Of a stretch of 64,000 nt of DNA, positions 9,085 through 25,100 are shown one piece after another. The position numbers were made by a program, and so were the translations under genes. Every line of letters begins with the position of its first letter. Positions within the stretch are counted from its first letter, which is position 1. Under the pieces are notes generated by a model. That model searched no databases. It was not told the origin of the DNA and saw only the letters and a program-made list of their open reading frames with translations. Source of the stretch: Patiria miniata (Eukaryota > Echinodermata > Asteroidea > Valvatida > Asterinidae); the NCBI RefSeq assembly GCF_015706575.1, contig NW_024037056.1, forward strand, positions 682,001 to 746,000. The letters run 5' to 3'.

Positions 9085-9962
9085 GAAAATATTTCATATG
9101 ACCCAGCAGATTGTTTTAACCAGTTTGCGCTGGACTATTTTGACATTGACCAGACCAAGACTTGGGATTGTTTTCATGAATCTGGATGCCAGACGGCTTC
9201 AGGCTGTCATCTACGGGTAGCTCGCTGCAAGCCGGCCACTGACAGACATTTTAGGCCTCGCTTGTTGCGTGTTTATCCATCATCCATTCCGATTACCGCA
9301 AAACCTTGCGTGTATAACACGTTGTCTGATGTGAACTGGTTAAGCCAAACGTGCCATATCACAGGAAGTTATTTTAAAGGGTACTTGCAATAGATTATAC
9401 TTAATACACTTATCCAGGTTCATTTATTATGGTTAATATGCAAACATGAAATGATCAACAATACATTGACAGAAAGCACTTTACCCGTTACTGCTTGGCT
9501 TGATTCTACCATCTTAGATCTGTTTTACTTTCAGAGTACTTTACAAGCTATGCTTATAATTTGTAGTCTTGCATATTGACTGCTTCAAATGGCATTATAA
9601 AACAGGTCTAGGAGGCTAGTTTGATTATGCCACTCAAAGTAGTCAGTATTAAAATGTAAGGTGCCATAGTCCTTTTAGCCATGTACATGTAGATGGAAAA
9701 TAGCAAATACTATGTGATGCACACTCTCGGCCACTGAAAAACACAGAATCTGTGGGTGCGGTGATATAATTACAAAAAGTCACTTGCATTATCATTGTCA
9801 ACATTACTCGGCTGTTCGCAGGCGTAGTCATGACAATCACTCAGAGGTTAAGTTGATGCTACCATGGTTACTAGTTCAGGCAAAAACCACGCAAATATGT
9901 ATGTTTTATTATAATGTCTGAATGCAAAATTAACCAGTGTTAAATAATAACATCTTGCCAAG
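9085..9962 (+). other. Former intron of the cyclase relic
   Basis: About 880 bp lie between the two cyclase exons. It holds a stretch near 9290-9345 (ACCGCAAAACCTTG... AACTGGTTAA) that matches part of copy B at about 31705-31755, so a dispersed repeat is present. The frame after the stop in exon 1 stays open for about 100 codons but resembles nothing. Confidence 0.5.
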
Positions 9963-10136
9963 GTTGAAAGCATCGACGATGCCTACATGTTGGTCTCCTG
10001 CCTACTGATCCGTAATGGCAGCCGTCATGCTGGTATGATCACCTGCGCTGCATGGCATCTCCTGGAGGGCGTTGATAGTTGATCATGCCACACAAACAAG
10101 ATGAGAAACTCAAACTCCTCATCGGTATTCACTCAG
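9963..10136 (+). pseudogene. Guanylate cyclase catalytic-domain exon relic 2
   Basis: The frame from 9963 reads VESIDDAYMLVSCLLIRNGS, RHAG, then WHLLEGVDS and a stop; one base out of frame it continues MPHKQDEKLKLLIGIHS and ends at a good donor (CAG then GTAAGATC, 10137). The cyclase consensus is VETIGDAYMVVSGLPxRNG, RHAGEIA, LHLLEGV, EKLKLRIGIHSG. The Glu that selects guanine is kept; the invariant IGDAY has become IDDAY and SGLP has become SCLL. The single missing base at DS(F) disrupts the protein. The donor is followed after about 45 bp by the 20-kb satellite. A membrane-bound (receptor) type fits best from the RNG.RHAG block. Confidence 0.85.
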
Positions 10137-10182
10137 GTAAGATCATTGTCTTTGCTTGTGGTCGAGATACTTAAGATTGATC

Positions 10183-13100
10183 AATCACAAATACATCACA
10201 AGTCCATTCACAAGTACATCACAAGTCCAGTCACAAGAACATCACAAATATAGTCACAAGTACATCACAAGTCCAGTCACAAGTAAATCACAAGTCCAGT
10301 CACAAGTACATCACAAGTCCAGTCACAAGTGCATCATAAGTCTAGTCACAAGTACATTACAGTTCCAGTAACAAGTACATTACAAGTCCAGTCACAAGTT
10401 CAGTCACAAGTACATCACAAGTCTAGTCACAAGTGCATCATTAGCCCAGTCACAAGTACATTACAAGTCTAGTCACAAGTACATCATTAGTCTAGTCACA
10501 AGCACATTACAATTTCAGTCACAAGTACATTACAAGTCTAGTCACACGTACATCACAAGTCCAGTCACAAGTTCATTCACAAGTACATCACAAGTACATA
10601 ACAAGTCCAGGCAAAAGTACAACACAAGTCCAGTCACAAGTACATCATAAGTCCAGTAACAAGTACATCATTAGTCCAGTTACAAGTACATCACAAGTCT
10701 AGTCACACATGCATCATAAGCCCAGTCACAAGTACATCACAAGTCTAGTCACAAGTTTAGTCACAAGTACATCACCAGTCCAGCCACAAGTACATCACAA
10801 GTCCAGCCACAAGTACATTACAAGTCTAGTCACAAGTACATCACAAGTCCAGTCACAGGAACATCACAAGTCCAGCCACAAGTACATTACAAGTCTAGTC
10901 ACAAGTACATCACAAGTCTAGTCACAAGTACATTACAAGTCTAGTCACAAGTACATCACAAGTCCAGTCACAAATACATCACAAGTCTAGTCACAAGGAC
11001 ATCACAAGTCCAGTCACAAGTACATAACAAGTCTAGTCACAAGTACATCACAAGTCCAGTCACAAGTACATTACAAGTCTAGTCACAAGTACATCACAAG
11101 TCCAGTCACAAGTACATTACAAGTCTAGTCACAAGTACATCACAAGTCCAGTCACAAGTACATTACAAGTCTAGTCACAAGTACATCACAAGTCCAGCCA
11201 CAAGTACATTACAAGTCTAGTCACAAGTACATCACAAGTCCAGTCACAAGTACATCACAAGTCTAGTCACAAGTACATCACAAGTCCAGTCACAAGTACA
11301 TTACAAGTCTAGTCACAAGTACATCACAAGTCCAGTCACAAGTACATCACAAGTCCAGTCACAAGTACATTACAAGTTTAGTCACAGGTACATCACAAGT
11401 CCAGCCACAAGTACATTACAAGTCTAGTCACAAGTCTAGTCACAAGTACATCACAAGTCCAGTCACAAGTCTAGTCACAAGGACATCACAAGTCCAGTCA
11501 CAAGTACATTACAAGTCTAGTCACAAGTACATCACAAGTCCAGCCACAAGTACATTACAAGTCTAGTCACAAGTACATCTCAAGTCCAGCCACAAGTACA
11601 TTACAAGTTAAGTCACAAGTACATCACAAGTCCAATCACAGGAACATCACAAGTCCAGTCACAAGTACATTACAAGTCTAGTCACAAGGATATCACAAGT
11701 CCAGCCACAAATACATTACAAGTCCAGCCACAAGTACATTACAAGTCTAGTCACAAGTACATCACAAGTCCAGCCACAAGTACATTACAAGTCCAGTCAC
11801 AAGTACATCACAAGTCCAGTCACAAGTACATCACAAGTCCAGCCACAAGTACATTACAAGTCTAGTCACAAGAACTTCACAAGTCCAACCACAAGTACAT
11901 TACAAGTCTAGTCACAAGTACATCACAAGTCCAGCCACAAGTACATTACAAGTCTAGTCTCAAGTACTTCACAAGTCCAGCCACAAGTACATTACAAGTC
12001 TAGTCGCAAGGATATCACAAGTCCAGCCACAAGTACATTACAAGTCTAGTCACAAGTACATCACAAGTCCAGTCACAAGTACATCACAAGTCTAGTCACA
12101 AGGACATCACAAGTCCAGTCACAAGTACATTACAAGTCTAGTCACAAGTACATCACAAGTCCAGCCACAAGTACATTACAAGTCTAGTCACAAGTACATC
12201 ACAAGTCCAGCCACAAGTACATTACAAGTCCAGTCACAAGTACATCACAAGTCCAGTCACAAGTACATCACAAGTCTAGTCACAAGTACATCACAAGTCC
12301 AGTCACAAGTACATCACAAGTCTAGTGACAAGTACATCACAAGTCCAGTCACAAGTACATTACAAGTCTAGTCACAAGTACAACACAAGTCCAGCCACAA
12401 GTACATTACAAGTCTAGTCACAAGTACATCACAAGTCCAGCCACAAGTACATTACAAGTCTAGTCACAAGTACATCACAAGTCCAGTCACAGGAACATCA
12501 CAAGTCCAGTCACAAGTACATTACAAGTCTAGTCACAAGTACATCACAAGTCCAGCCACAAGTACATTACAAGTCTAGTCACAAGTACATCACAAGTCTA
12601 GTCACAAGTACATTACAAGTCTAGTCACAAGTACATCACAAGTCCAGTCGCAAGTACATTACAAGTCTAGTCACAAGCACATCACAAGTCCAGTCACAAG
12701 TATATTACAAGTCTAGTCACAAGTACATCACAAGTCCAGTCACAAGTACATTACAAGTCTAGTCACAAGTACATCACAAGTCCAGTCACAAGTACATTAC
12801 AAGTCTAGTCACAAGTACATCACAAGTCCAGCCACAAGTACATTACAAGTCTAGTCACAAGTACATCACAAGTCTAGTCACAAGTACATCACAAGTCTAG
12901 TCACAAGGACATCACAAGTCCAGTCACAAGTACATTACAAGTCTAGTCACAAGTACATCACAAGTCCAGTCACAAGTACATTACAAGTCTAGTCACAAGT
13001 ACATCACAAGTCCAGTCACAAGTACATTACAAGTTTAGTCACAGGTACATCACAAGTCCAGCCACAAGTACATTACAAGTCTAGTCACAAGTCTAGTCAC

Positions 13101-16100
13101 AAGTACATCACAAGTCCAGTCACAAGTCTAGTCACAAGGACATCACAAGTCCAGTCACAAGTACATTACAAGTCTAGTCACAAGTACATCACAAGTCCAG
13201 CCACAAGTACATTACAAGTCTAGTCACAAGCACATCACAAGTCCAGTCACAAGTATATTACAAGTCTAGTCACAAGTACATCACAAGTCCAGTCACAAGT
13301 ACATTACAAGTCTAGTCACAAGTACATCACAAGTCCAGTCACAAGTACATTACAAGTCTAGTCACAAGTACATCACAAGTCCAGCCACAAGTACATTACA
13401 AGTCTAGTCACAAGTACATCACAAGTCTAGTCACAAGTACATCACAAGTCTAGTCACAAGGACATCACAAGTCCAGTCACAAGTACATTACAAGTCTAGT
13501 CACAAGTACATCACAAGTCCAGTCACAAGTACATTACAAGTCTAGTCACAAGTACATCACAAGTCCAGTCACAAGTACATTACAAGTTAAGTCACAGGTA
13601 CATCACAAGTCCAGCCACAAGTACATTACAAGTCTAGTCACAAGTCTAGTCACAAGTACATCACAAGTCCAGTCACAAGGACATCACAAGTCCAGTCACA
13701 AGTACATTACAAGTCTAGTCACAAGTACATCACAAGTCCAGCCACAAGTACATTACAAGTCTAGTCACAAGTACATCTCAAGTCCAGCCACAAGTACATT
13801 ACAAGTCTAGTCACAAGTACATCACACGTCTAGTCACAAGTACATCACAAGTCCAGCCACAAGTACATTACAAGTCTAGCCACAAGTACATCACAAGTCC
13901 AGCCACAAGTACATTACAAGTTAAGTCACAAGTACATCACAAGTCCAATCACAGGAACATCACAAGTCCAGTCACAAGTACATTACAAGTCTAGTCACAA
14001 GGATATCACAAGTCCAGCCACAAATACATTACAAGTCCAGCCACAAGTACATTACAAGTCTAGTCACAAGTACATCACAAGTCCAGCCACAAGTACATTA
14101 CAAGTCCAGTCACAAGTACATCACAAGTCCAGTCACAAGTACATCACAAGTCCAGCCACAAGTACATTACCAGTCTAGTCACAAGTACTTCACAAGTCCA
14201 ACCACAAGTACATTACAAGTCTAGTCACAAGTACATCACAAGTCCAGCCACAAGTACATTACAAGTCTAGTCGCAAGGACATCACAAGTCCAGTCACAAG
14301 TACATCACAAGTCCAGCCACAAGTACATTACAAGTCCAGCCACAAGTACATCACAAGTCCAGCCACAAGTACATTACAAGTCTAGTCGCAAGGATATCAC
14401 AAGTCCAGCCACAAGTACATTACAAGTCTAGTCACAAGTACATCACAAGTCCAGTCACAAGTACATCACAAGTCTAGTCACAAGGACATCACAAGTCCAG
14501 TCACAAGTACATTACAAGTCTAGTCACAAGTACATCACAAGTCCAGCCACAAGTACATTACAAGTCTAGTCACAAGTACATCACAAGTCCAGCCACAAGT
14601 ACATTACAAGTCCAGTCACAAGTACATCACAAGTCCAGTCACAAGTACATCACAAGTCTAGTCACAAGTACATCACAAGTCCAGTCACAAGTACATCACA
14701 AGTCTAGTCACAAGTACATCACAAGTCCAGTCACAAGTACATTACAAGTCTAGTCACAAGTACATCACAAGTCCAGCCACAAGTCTAGTCACAAGTACAT
14801 CACAAGTCCAGCCACAAGTACATTACAAGTCTAGTCACAAGTACATCACAAGTCCAGTCACAGGAACATCACAAGTCCAGTCACAAGTACATTACAAGTC
14901 TAGTCACAAGTACATCACAAGTCCAGCCACAAGTACATTACAAGTCTAGTCACAAGTACATCACAAGTCTAGTCACAAGTACATTACAAGTCTAGTCACA
15001 AGTACATCACAAGTCCAGTCACAAGTACATCACAAGTCTAGTCACAAGTACATCACAAGTCCAGCCACAAGTACATTACAAGTCCAGTCACAAGTACATC
15101 ACAAGTCCAGCCACAAGTACATTACAAGTCTAGCCACAAGTACATCACAAGTCCAGCCACAAGTACATTACAAGTTAAGTCACAAGTACATCACAAGTCC
15201 AGCCACAAGTACATCACAAGTCCAGCCACAAGTACATTACGAGTCTAGTCACAAGTACATCACAAGTCTAGTCACAAGTACATTACAAGTCTAGTCACAA
15301 GTACATCACAAGTCCAGTCACAAGTACATCACAAGTCTAGTCACAAGGACATCACAAGTCCAGTCACTAGTACATTACAAGTCTAGTCACAAGTACATCA
15401 CAAGTCCAGTCACAAGTACATTACAAGTCTAGTCACAAGTACATCACAAGTCCAGTCACAAGTACATTACAAGTCCAGTCACAAGTACATTACAAGTCTA
15501 GTCACAAGTACATCACAAGTCCAGTCACAAGTACATCACAAGTCCAGTCACAGGTACATCACAAGTCCAGTCACAAGTACATTACAAGTCTAGTCACAAG
15601 TACATCACAAGTCCAGCCACAAGTACATTACAAGTCTAGTCACAAGTACATCACAAGTCTAGTCACAAGTACATTACAAGTCTAGTCACAAGTACATCAC
15701 AAGTCCAGCCACAAGTACATTACAAGTCTAGTCACAAGTCTAGTCACAAGTACATCACAAGTCCAGTCACAAGTCTAGTCACAAGGACATCACAAGTCCA
15801 GTCACAAGTACATTACAAGTCTAGTCACAAGTACATCACAAGTCCAGCCACAAGTACATTACAAGTCTAGTCACAAGCACATCACAAGTCCAGTCACAAG
15901 TATATTACAAGTCTAGTCACAAGTACATCACAAGTCCAGTCACAAGTACATTACAAGTCTAGTCACAAGTACATCACAAGTCCAGTCACAAGTACATTAC
16001 AAGTCTAGTCACAAGTACATCACAAGTCCAGCCACAAGTACATTACAAGTCTAGTCACAAGTACATCACAAGTCTAGTCACAAGTACATCACAAGTCTAG

Positions 16101-19100
16101 TCACAAGGACATCACAAGTCCAGTCACAAGTACATTACAAGTCTAGTCACAAGTACATCACAAGTCCAGTCACAAGTACATTACAAGTCTAGTCACAATT
16201 ACATCACAAGTCCAGTCACAAGTACATTACAAGTTTAGTCACAGGTACATCACAAGTCCAGCCACAAGTACATTACAAGTCTAGTCACAAGTCTAGTCAC
16301 AAGTACATCACAAGTCCAGTCACAAGTCTAGTCACAAGGACATCACAAGTCCAGTCACAAGTACATTACAAGTCTAGTCACAAGTACATCACAAGTCCAG
16401 CCACAAGTACATTACAAGTCTAGTCACAAGTACATCTCAAGTCCAGCCACAAGTACATTACAAGTCTAGTCACAAGTACATCACACGTCTAGTCACAAGT
16501 ACATCACAAGTCCAGCCACAAGTACATTACAAGTCTAGTCACAAGTACATCACACGTCTAGTCACAAGTACATCACAAGTCCAGCCACAAGTACATTACA
16601 AGTTAAGTCACAAGTACATCACAAGTCCAATCACAGGAACATCACAAGTCCAGTCACAAGTACATTACAAGTCTAGTCACAAGGATATCACAAGTCCAGC
16701 CACAAATACATTACAAGTCCAGCCACAAGTACATTACAAGTCTAGTCACAAGTACATCACAAGTCCAGCCACAAGTACATTACAAGTCCAGTCACAAGTA
16801 CATCACAAGTCCAGTCACAAGTAAATCACAAGTCCAGCCACAAGTACATTACAAGTCTAGTCACAAGTACTTCACAAGTCCAACCACAAGTACATTACAA
16901 GTCTAGTCACAAGTACATCACAAGTCCTACCACAAGTACATTACAAGTCCAGCCACAAGTACATCACAAGTCCAGCCACAAGTACATTACAAGTCCAGCC
17001 ACAAGTACATTACAAGTCCAGCCACAAGTACATTACAAGTCCAGCCACAAGTACATCACAAGTCCAGTCGCAAGGACATCACAAGTCCAGTCACAAGTAC
17101 ATCACAAGTCCAGCCACAAGTACATTACAAGTCCAGCCACAAGTACATCACAAGTCCAGCCACAAGTACATTACAAGTCTAGTCGCAAGGATATCACAAG
17201 TCCAGCCACAAGTACATTACAAGTCTAGTCACAAGTACATCACAAGTCCAGTCACAAGTACATCACAAGTCTAGTCACAAGGACATCAAAAGTCCAGTCA
17301 CAAGTACATTACAAGTCTAGTCACAAGTACATCACAAGTCCAGCCACAAGTACATTACAAGTCTAGTCACAAGTACATCACAAGTCCAGCCACAAGTACA
17401 TTACAAGTCCAGTCACAAGTACATCACAAGTCCAGTCACAAGTACATCACAAGTCTAGTCACAAGTACATCACAAGTCCAGTCACAAGTACATCACAAGC
17501 CTAGTCACAAGTACATCACAAGTCCAGTCACAAGTACATTACAAGTCTAGTCACAAGTACATCACAAGTCCAGCCACAAGTCTAGTCACAAGTACATCAC
17601 AAGTCCAGCCACAAGTACATTACAAGTCTAGTCACAAGTACATCACAAGTCCAGTCACAGGAACATCACAAGTCCAGTCACAAGTACATTACAAGTCTAG
17701 TCACAAGTACATCACAAGTCCAGCCACAAGTACATTACAAGTCTAGTCACAAGTACATCACAAGTCTAGTCACAAGTACATTACAAGTCTAGTCACAAGT
17801 ACATCACAAGTCCAGTCACAAGTACATCACAAGTCTAGTCACAAGGACATCACAAGTCCAGTCACAAGTACATTACAAGTCTAGTCACAAGTACATCACA
17901 AGTCCAGTCGCAAGTACATTACAAGTCTAGTCACAAGCACATCACAAGTCCAGTCACAAGTATATTACAAGTCTAGTCACAAGTACATCACAAGTCCAGT
18001 CACAAGTACATTACAAGTCTAGTCACAAGTACATCACAAGTCCAGTCACAAGTACATTACAAGTCTAGTCACAAGTACATCACAAGTCCAGCCACAAGTA
18101 CATTACAAGTCTAGTCACAAGTACATCACAAGTCCAGTCACAAGTACGTTACAAGTCTAGTCACAAGTACATCACAAGTCCAGATACAAGTACATCACAA
18201 GTCCAGCCACAAGTACATTACAAGTCCAGTCACAAGTACATCACAAGTCCAGTCACAAGTACATCACAAGTCCAGCCACAAGTACATTACAAGTCTAGTC
18301 ACAAGTACTTCACAAGTCCAACCACAAGTACATTACAAGTCTAGTCACAAGTACATCACAAGTCCAGCCACAAGTACATTACAAGTCTAGTCGCAAGGAC
18401 ATCACAAGTCCAGTCACAAGTACATCACAAGTCCAGCCACAAGTACATTACAAGTCCAGCCACAAGTACATCACAAGTCCAGCCACAAGTACATTACAAG
18501 TCTAGTCGCAAGGATATCACAAGTCCAGCCACAAGTACATTACAAGTCTAGTCACAAGAACATCACAAGTCCAGTCACAAGTACATCACAAGTCTAGTCA
18601 CAAGGACATCACAAGTCCAGTCACAAGTACATTACAAGTCTAGTCACAAGTACATCACAAGTCCAGCCACAAGTACATTACAAGTCTAGTCACAAGTACA
18701 TCACAAGTCCAGCCACAAGTACATTACAAGTCCAGTCACAAGTACATCACAAGTCCAGTCACAAGTACATCACAAGTCTAGTCACAAGTACATCACAAGT
18801 CCAGTCACAAGTACATCACAAGCCTAGTCACAAGTACATCACAAGTCCAGTCACAAGTACATTACAAGTCTAGTCACAAGTACATCACAAGTCCAGCCAC
18901 AAGTCTAGTCACAAGTACATCACAAGTCCAGCCACAAGTACATTACAAGTCTAGTCACAAGTACATCACAAGTCCAGTCACAAGTACATTACAAGTCTAG
19001 TCACAAGTACATCACAAGTCCAGCCACAAGTACATTACAAGTCTAGTCACAAGTACATCACAAGTCTAGTCACAAGTACATTACAAGTCTAGTCACAAGT

Positions 19101-22100
19101 ACATCACAAGTCCAGTCACAAGTACATCACAAGTCTAGTCACAAGGACATCACAAGTCCAGTCACAAGTACATTACAAGTCTAGTCACAAGTACATCACA
19201 AGTCCAGTCGCAAGTACATTACAAGTCTAGTCACAAGCACATCACAAGTCCAGTCACAAGTATATTACAAGTCTAGTCACAAGTACATCACAAGTCCAGT
19301 CACAAGTACATTACAAGTCTAGTCACAAGTACATCACAAGTCCAGTCACAAGTACATTACAAGTCTAGTCACAAGTACATCACAAGTCCAGCCACAAGTA
19401 CATTACAAGTCCAGTCACAAGTACATCACAAGTCCAGCCACAAGTACATTACAAGTCTAGCCACAAGTACATCACAAGTCCAGCCACAAGTACATTACAA
19501 GTAAGTCACAAGTACATCACAAGTCCAGCCACAAGTACATCACAAGTCCAGCCACAAGTACATTACAAGTCTAGTCACAAGTACATCACAAGTCTAGTCA
19601 CAAGTACATTACAAGTCTAGTCACAAGTACATCACAAGTCCAGTCACAAGTACATCACAAGTCTAGTCACAAGGACATCACAAGTCCAGTCACTAGTACA
19701 TTACAAGTCTAGTCACAAGTACATCACAAGTCCAGTCAGAAGTACATTACAAGTCTAGTCACAAGTACATCACAAGTCCAGTCACAAGTACATTACAAGT
19801 CCAGTCACAAGTACATTACAAGTCTAGTCACAAGTACATCACAAGTCCAGTCACAAGTACATCACAAGTCCAGTCACAGGTACATCACAAGTCACAAGTC
19901 CAGTCACAAGTACATTACAAGTCTAGTCACAAGTAGTCACAAGTACATCACAAGTCCAGTCACAAGTCTAGTCACAAGGACATCACAAGTCCAGTCACAA
20001 GTACATTACAAGTCTAGTCACAAGTACATCACAAGTCCAGCCACAAGTACATTACAAGTCAAGTCACAAGTACATCACAAGTCCAGTCACAAGTACATCA
20101 CAAGTCCAGCCACAAGTACATTACAAGTCTAGTCACAAGTACATCACAAGTCCAGCCACAAGTATATTACAAGTCTAGTCGCAAGTACATTACAAGTCCA
20201 GTCACAAGTACATTACAAGTCTAGTCACAAGTACATCACAAGTCCAGTCACAAGTACATCACAAGTCCAGCCACAAGTACATTACAAGTCAAGTCACAAG
20301 TACATCACAAGTCCAGTCACAAGTACATCACAAGTCCAGCCACAAGTACATTACAAGTCTAGCCACAAGTACATCACAAGTCCAGCCACAAGTACATTAC
20401 AAGTAAGTCACAAGTACATCACAAGTCCAGCCACAAGTACATCACAAGTCCAGCCACAAGTACATTACAAGTCTAGTCACAAGTACATCACAAGTCTAGT
20501 CACAAGTACATTACAAGTCTAGTCACAAGTACATCACAAGTCCAGTCACAAGTACATCACAAGTCTAGTCACAAGGACATCACAAGTCCAGTCACTAGTA
20601 CATTACAAGTCTAGTCACAAGTACATCACAAGTCCAGTCAGAAGTACATTACAAGTCTAGTCACAAGTACATCACAAGTCCAGTCACAAGTACATTACAA
20701 GTCCAGTCACAAGTACATTACAAGTCTAGTCACAAGTACATCACAAGTCCAGTCACAAGTACATCACAAGTCCAGTCACAGGTACATCACAAGTCCAGTC
20801 ACAAGTACATTACAAGTCTAGTCACAAGTACATCACAAGTCCAGCCACAAGTACATTACAAGTCTAGTAACAAGTACATCACAAGTCTAGTCACAAGTAC
20901 ATCACAAGTCTAGTCACAAGTACATCACAAGTCCAGCCACAAGTACATTACAAGTCTAGTACAAGTCTAGTCACAAGTACATCACAAGTACAGTCACAAG
21001 TCTAGTCACAAGTCAGTCACAAGGACATCACAAGTCCAGTCACAAGTACATTACAAGTCTAGTCACAAGTACATCACAAGTCCAGCCACAAGTACATTAC
21101 AAGTCAAGTCACAAGCACATCACAAGTCCAGTCACAAGTATATTACAAGTCTAGTCACAAGTACATCACAAGTCCAGTCACAAGTACATTACAAGTCTAG
21201 TCACAAGTACATCACAAGTCCAGTCACAAGTACATTACAAGTCTAGTCACAAGTACATCACAAGTCCAGCCACAAGTACATTACAAGTCTAGTCACAAGT
21301 ACATCACAAGTCTAGTCACAAGTACATCACAAGTCTAGTCACAAGGACATCACAAGTCCAGTCACAAGTACATTACAAGTCTAGTCACAAGTACATCACA
21401 AGTCCAGTCACAAGTACATTACAAGTCTAGTCACAAGTACATCACAAGTCCAGTCACAAGTACATTACAAGTTTAGTCACAGGTACATCACAAGTCCAGC
21501 CACAAGTACATTACAAGTCTAGTCACAAGTCTAGTCACAAGTACATCACAAGTCCATCACAAGTCTAGTCACAAGACATCACAAGTCCAGTCACAAGTAC
21601 ATTACAAGTCTAGTCACAAGTACATCACAAGTCCAGCCACAAGTACATTACAAGTCTAGTCACAAGTACATCTCAAGTCCAGCCACAAGTACATTACAAG
21701 TCTAGTCACAAGTACATCACACGTCTAGTCACAAGTACATCACAAGTCCAGCCACAAGTACATTACAAGTCTAGTCACAAGTACATCACACGTCTAGTCA
21801 CAAGTACATCACAAGTCCAGCCACAAGTACATTACAAGTTAAGTCACAAGTACATCACAAGTCCAATCACAGGAACATCACAAGTCCAGTCACAAGTACA
21901 TTACAAGTCTAGTCACAAGGATATCACAAGTCCAGCCACAAATACATTACAAGTCCAGCCACAAGTATATTACAAGTCTAGTCACAAGTACATCACAAGT
22001 CCAGCCACAAGTACATTACAAGTCCAGTCACAAGTACATCACAAGTCCAGTCACAAGTACATCACAAGTCCAGCCACAAGTACATTACAAGTCTAGTCAC

Positions 22101-25100
22101 AAGTACTTCACCAGTCCAACCACAAGTACATTACAAGTCTAGTCACAAGTACATCACAAGTCTAGTCACAAGTACATCACAAGTCCTGCCACAAGTACAT
22201 CACAAGTCTAGTCGCAAGTACATTACAAGTCTAGTCACAAGTACATCACAAGTCCTGCCACAAGTACATTACAAGTCCAGCCACAAGTACATCACAAGTC
22301 CAGCCACAAGTACATTACAAGTCTAGTCGCAAGGATATCACAAGTCCAGCCACAAGTACATTACAAGTCTAGTCACAAGTACATCACAAGTCCAGTCACA
22401 AGTACATCACAAGTCTAGTCACAAGGACATCACAAGTCCAGTCACAAGTACATTACAAGTCTAGTCACAAGTACATCACAAGTCCAGCCACAAGTACATT
22501 ACAAGTCTAGTCACAAGTACATCACAAGTCCAGCCACAAGTACATTACAAGTCCAGTCACAAGTACATCACAAGTCCAGTCACAAGTACATCACAAGTCT
22601 AGTCACTAGTACATCACAAGTCCAGTCACAAGTACATCACAAGCCTAGTCACAAGTACATCACAAGTCCAGTCACAAGTACATTACAAGTCTAGTCACAA
22701 GTACATCACAAGTCCAGCCACAAGTCTAGTCACAAGTACATCACAAGTCCAGCCACAAGTACATTACAAGTCTAGTCACAAGTACATCACAAGTCCAGTC
22801 ACAGGAACATCACAAGTCCAGTCACAAGTACATTACAAGTCTAGTCACAAGTACATCACAAGTCCAGCCACAAGTACATTACAAGTCTAGTCACAAGTAC
22901 ATCACAAGTCTAGTCACAAGTACATTACAAGTCTAGTCACAAGTACATCACAAGTCCAGTCACAAGTACATCACAAGTCTAGTCACAAGGACATCACAAG
23001 TCCAGTCACAAGTACATTACAAGTCTAGTCACAAGTACATCACAAGTCCAGCCACAAGTACATTACAAGTTAAGTCACAAGTACATCACAAGTCCAATCA
23101 CAGGAACATCACAAGTCCAGTCACAAGTACATTACAAGTCTAGTCACAAGGATATCACAAGTCCAGCCACAAATACATTACAAGTCCAGCCACAAGTATA
23201 TTACAAGTCTAGTCACAAGTACATCACAAGTCCAGCCACAAGTACATTACAAGTCCAGTCACAAGTACATCACAAGTCCAGTCACAAGTACATCACAAGT
23301 CCAGCCACAAGTACATTACAAGTCTAGTCACAAGTACTTCACCAGTCCAACCACAAGTACATTACAAGTCTAGTCACAAGTACATCACAAGTCCTGCCAC
23401 AAGTACATTACAAGTCTAGTCGCAAGGACATCACAAGTCCAGTCACAAGTACATCACAAGTCCAGCCACAAGTACATTACAAGTCCAGCCACAAGTACAT
23501 CACAAGTCCAGCCACAAGTACATTACAAGTCTAGTCGCAAGGATATCACAAGTCCAGCCACAAGTACATTACAAGTCTAGTCACAAGTACATCACAAGTC
23601 CAGTCACAAGTACATCACAAGTCTAGTCACAAGGACATCACAAGTCCAGTCACAAGTACATTACAAGTCTAGTCACAAGTACATCACAAGTCCAGCCACA
23701 AGTACATTACAAGTCTAGTCACAAGTACATCACAAGTCCAGCCACAAGTACATTACAAGTCCAGTCACAAGTACATCACAAGTCCAGTCACAAGTACATC
23801 ACAAGTCTAGTCACTAGTACATCACAAGTCCAGTCACAAGTACATCACAAGCCTAGTCACAAGTACATCACAAGTCCAGTCACAAGTACATTACAAGTCT
23901 AGTCACAAGTACATCACAAGTCCAGCCACAAGTCTAGTCACAAGTACATCACAAGTCCAGCCACAAGTACATTACAAGTCTAGTCACAAGTACATCACAA
24001 GTCCAGTCACAGGAACATCACAAGTCCAGTCACAAGTACATTACAAGTCTAGTCACAAGTACATCACAAGTCCAGCCACAAGTACATTACAAGTCTAGTC
24101 ACAAGTACATCACAAGTCTAGTCACAAGTACATTACAAGTCTAGTCACAAGTACATCACAAGTCCAGTCACAAGTACATTACAAGTCTAGTCACAAGGAC
24201 ATCACAAGTCCAGTCACAAGTACATTACAAGTCTAGTCACAAGTACATCACAAGTCCAGTCGCAAGTACATTACAAGTCTAGTCACAAGCACATCACAAG
24301 TCCAGTCACAAGTATATTACAAGTCTAGTCACAAGTACATCACAAGTCCAGTCACAAGTACATTACAAGTCTAGTCACAAGTACATCACAAGTCCAGTCA
24401 CAAGTACATTACAAGTCTAGTCACAAGTACATCACAAGTCCAGCCACAAGTACATTACAAGTCTAGTCACAAGTACATCACAAGTCCAGTCACAAGTACA
24501 TTACAAGTCTAGTCACAAGTACATCACAAGTCCAGATACAAGTACATCACAAGTCCAGCCACAAGTACATTACAAGTCCAGTCACAAGTACATCACAAGT
24601 CCAGTCACAAGTACATCACAAGTCCAGCCACAAGTACATTACAAGTCTAGTCACAAGTACTTCACAAGTCCAACCACAAGTACATTACAAGTCTAGTCAC
24701 AAGTACATCACAAGTCCAGCCACAAGTACATTACAAGTCTAGTCACAAGGACATCACAAGTCCAGTCACAAGTACATCACAAGTCCAGCCACAAGTACAT
24801 TACAAGTCCAGCCACAAGTACATCACAAGTCCAGCCACAAGTACATTACAAGTCTAGTCGCAAGGATATCACAAGTCCAGCCACAAGTACATTACAAGTC
24901 TAGTCACAAGTACATCACAAGTCCAGTCACAAGTACATCACAAGTCTAGTCACAAGGACATCACAAGTCCAGTCACAAGTACATTACAAGTCTAGTCACA
25001 AGTACATCACAAGTCCAGCCACAAGTACATTACAAGTCTAGTCACAAGTACATCACAAGTCCAGCCACAAGTACATTACAAGTCCAGTCACAAGTACATC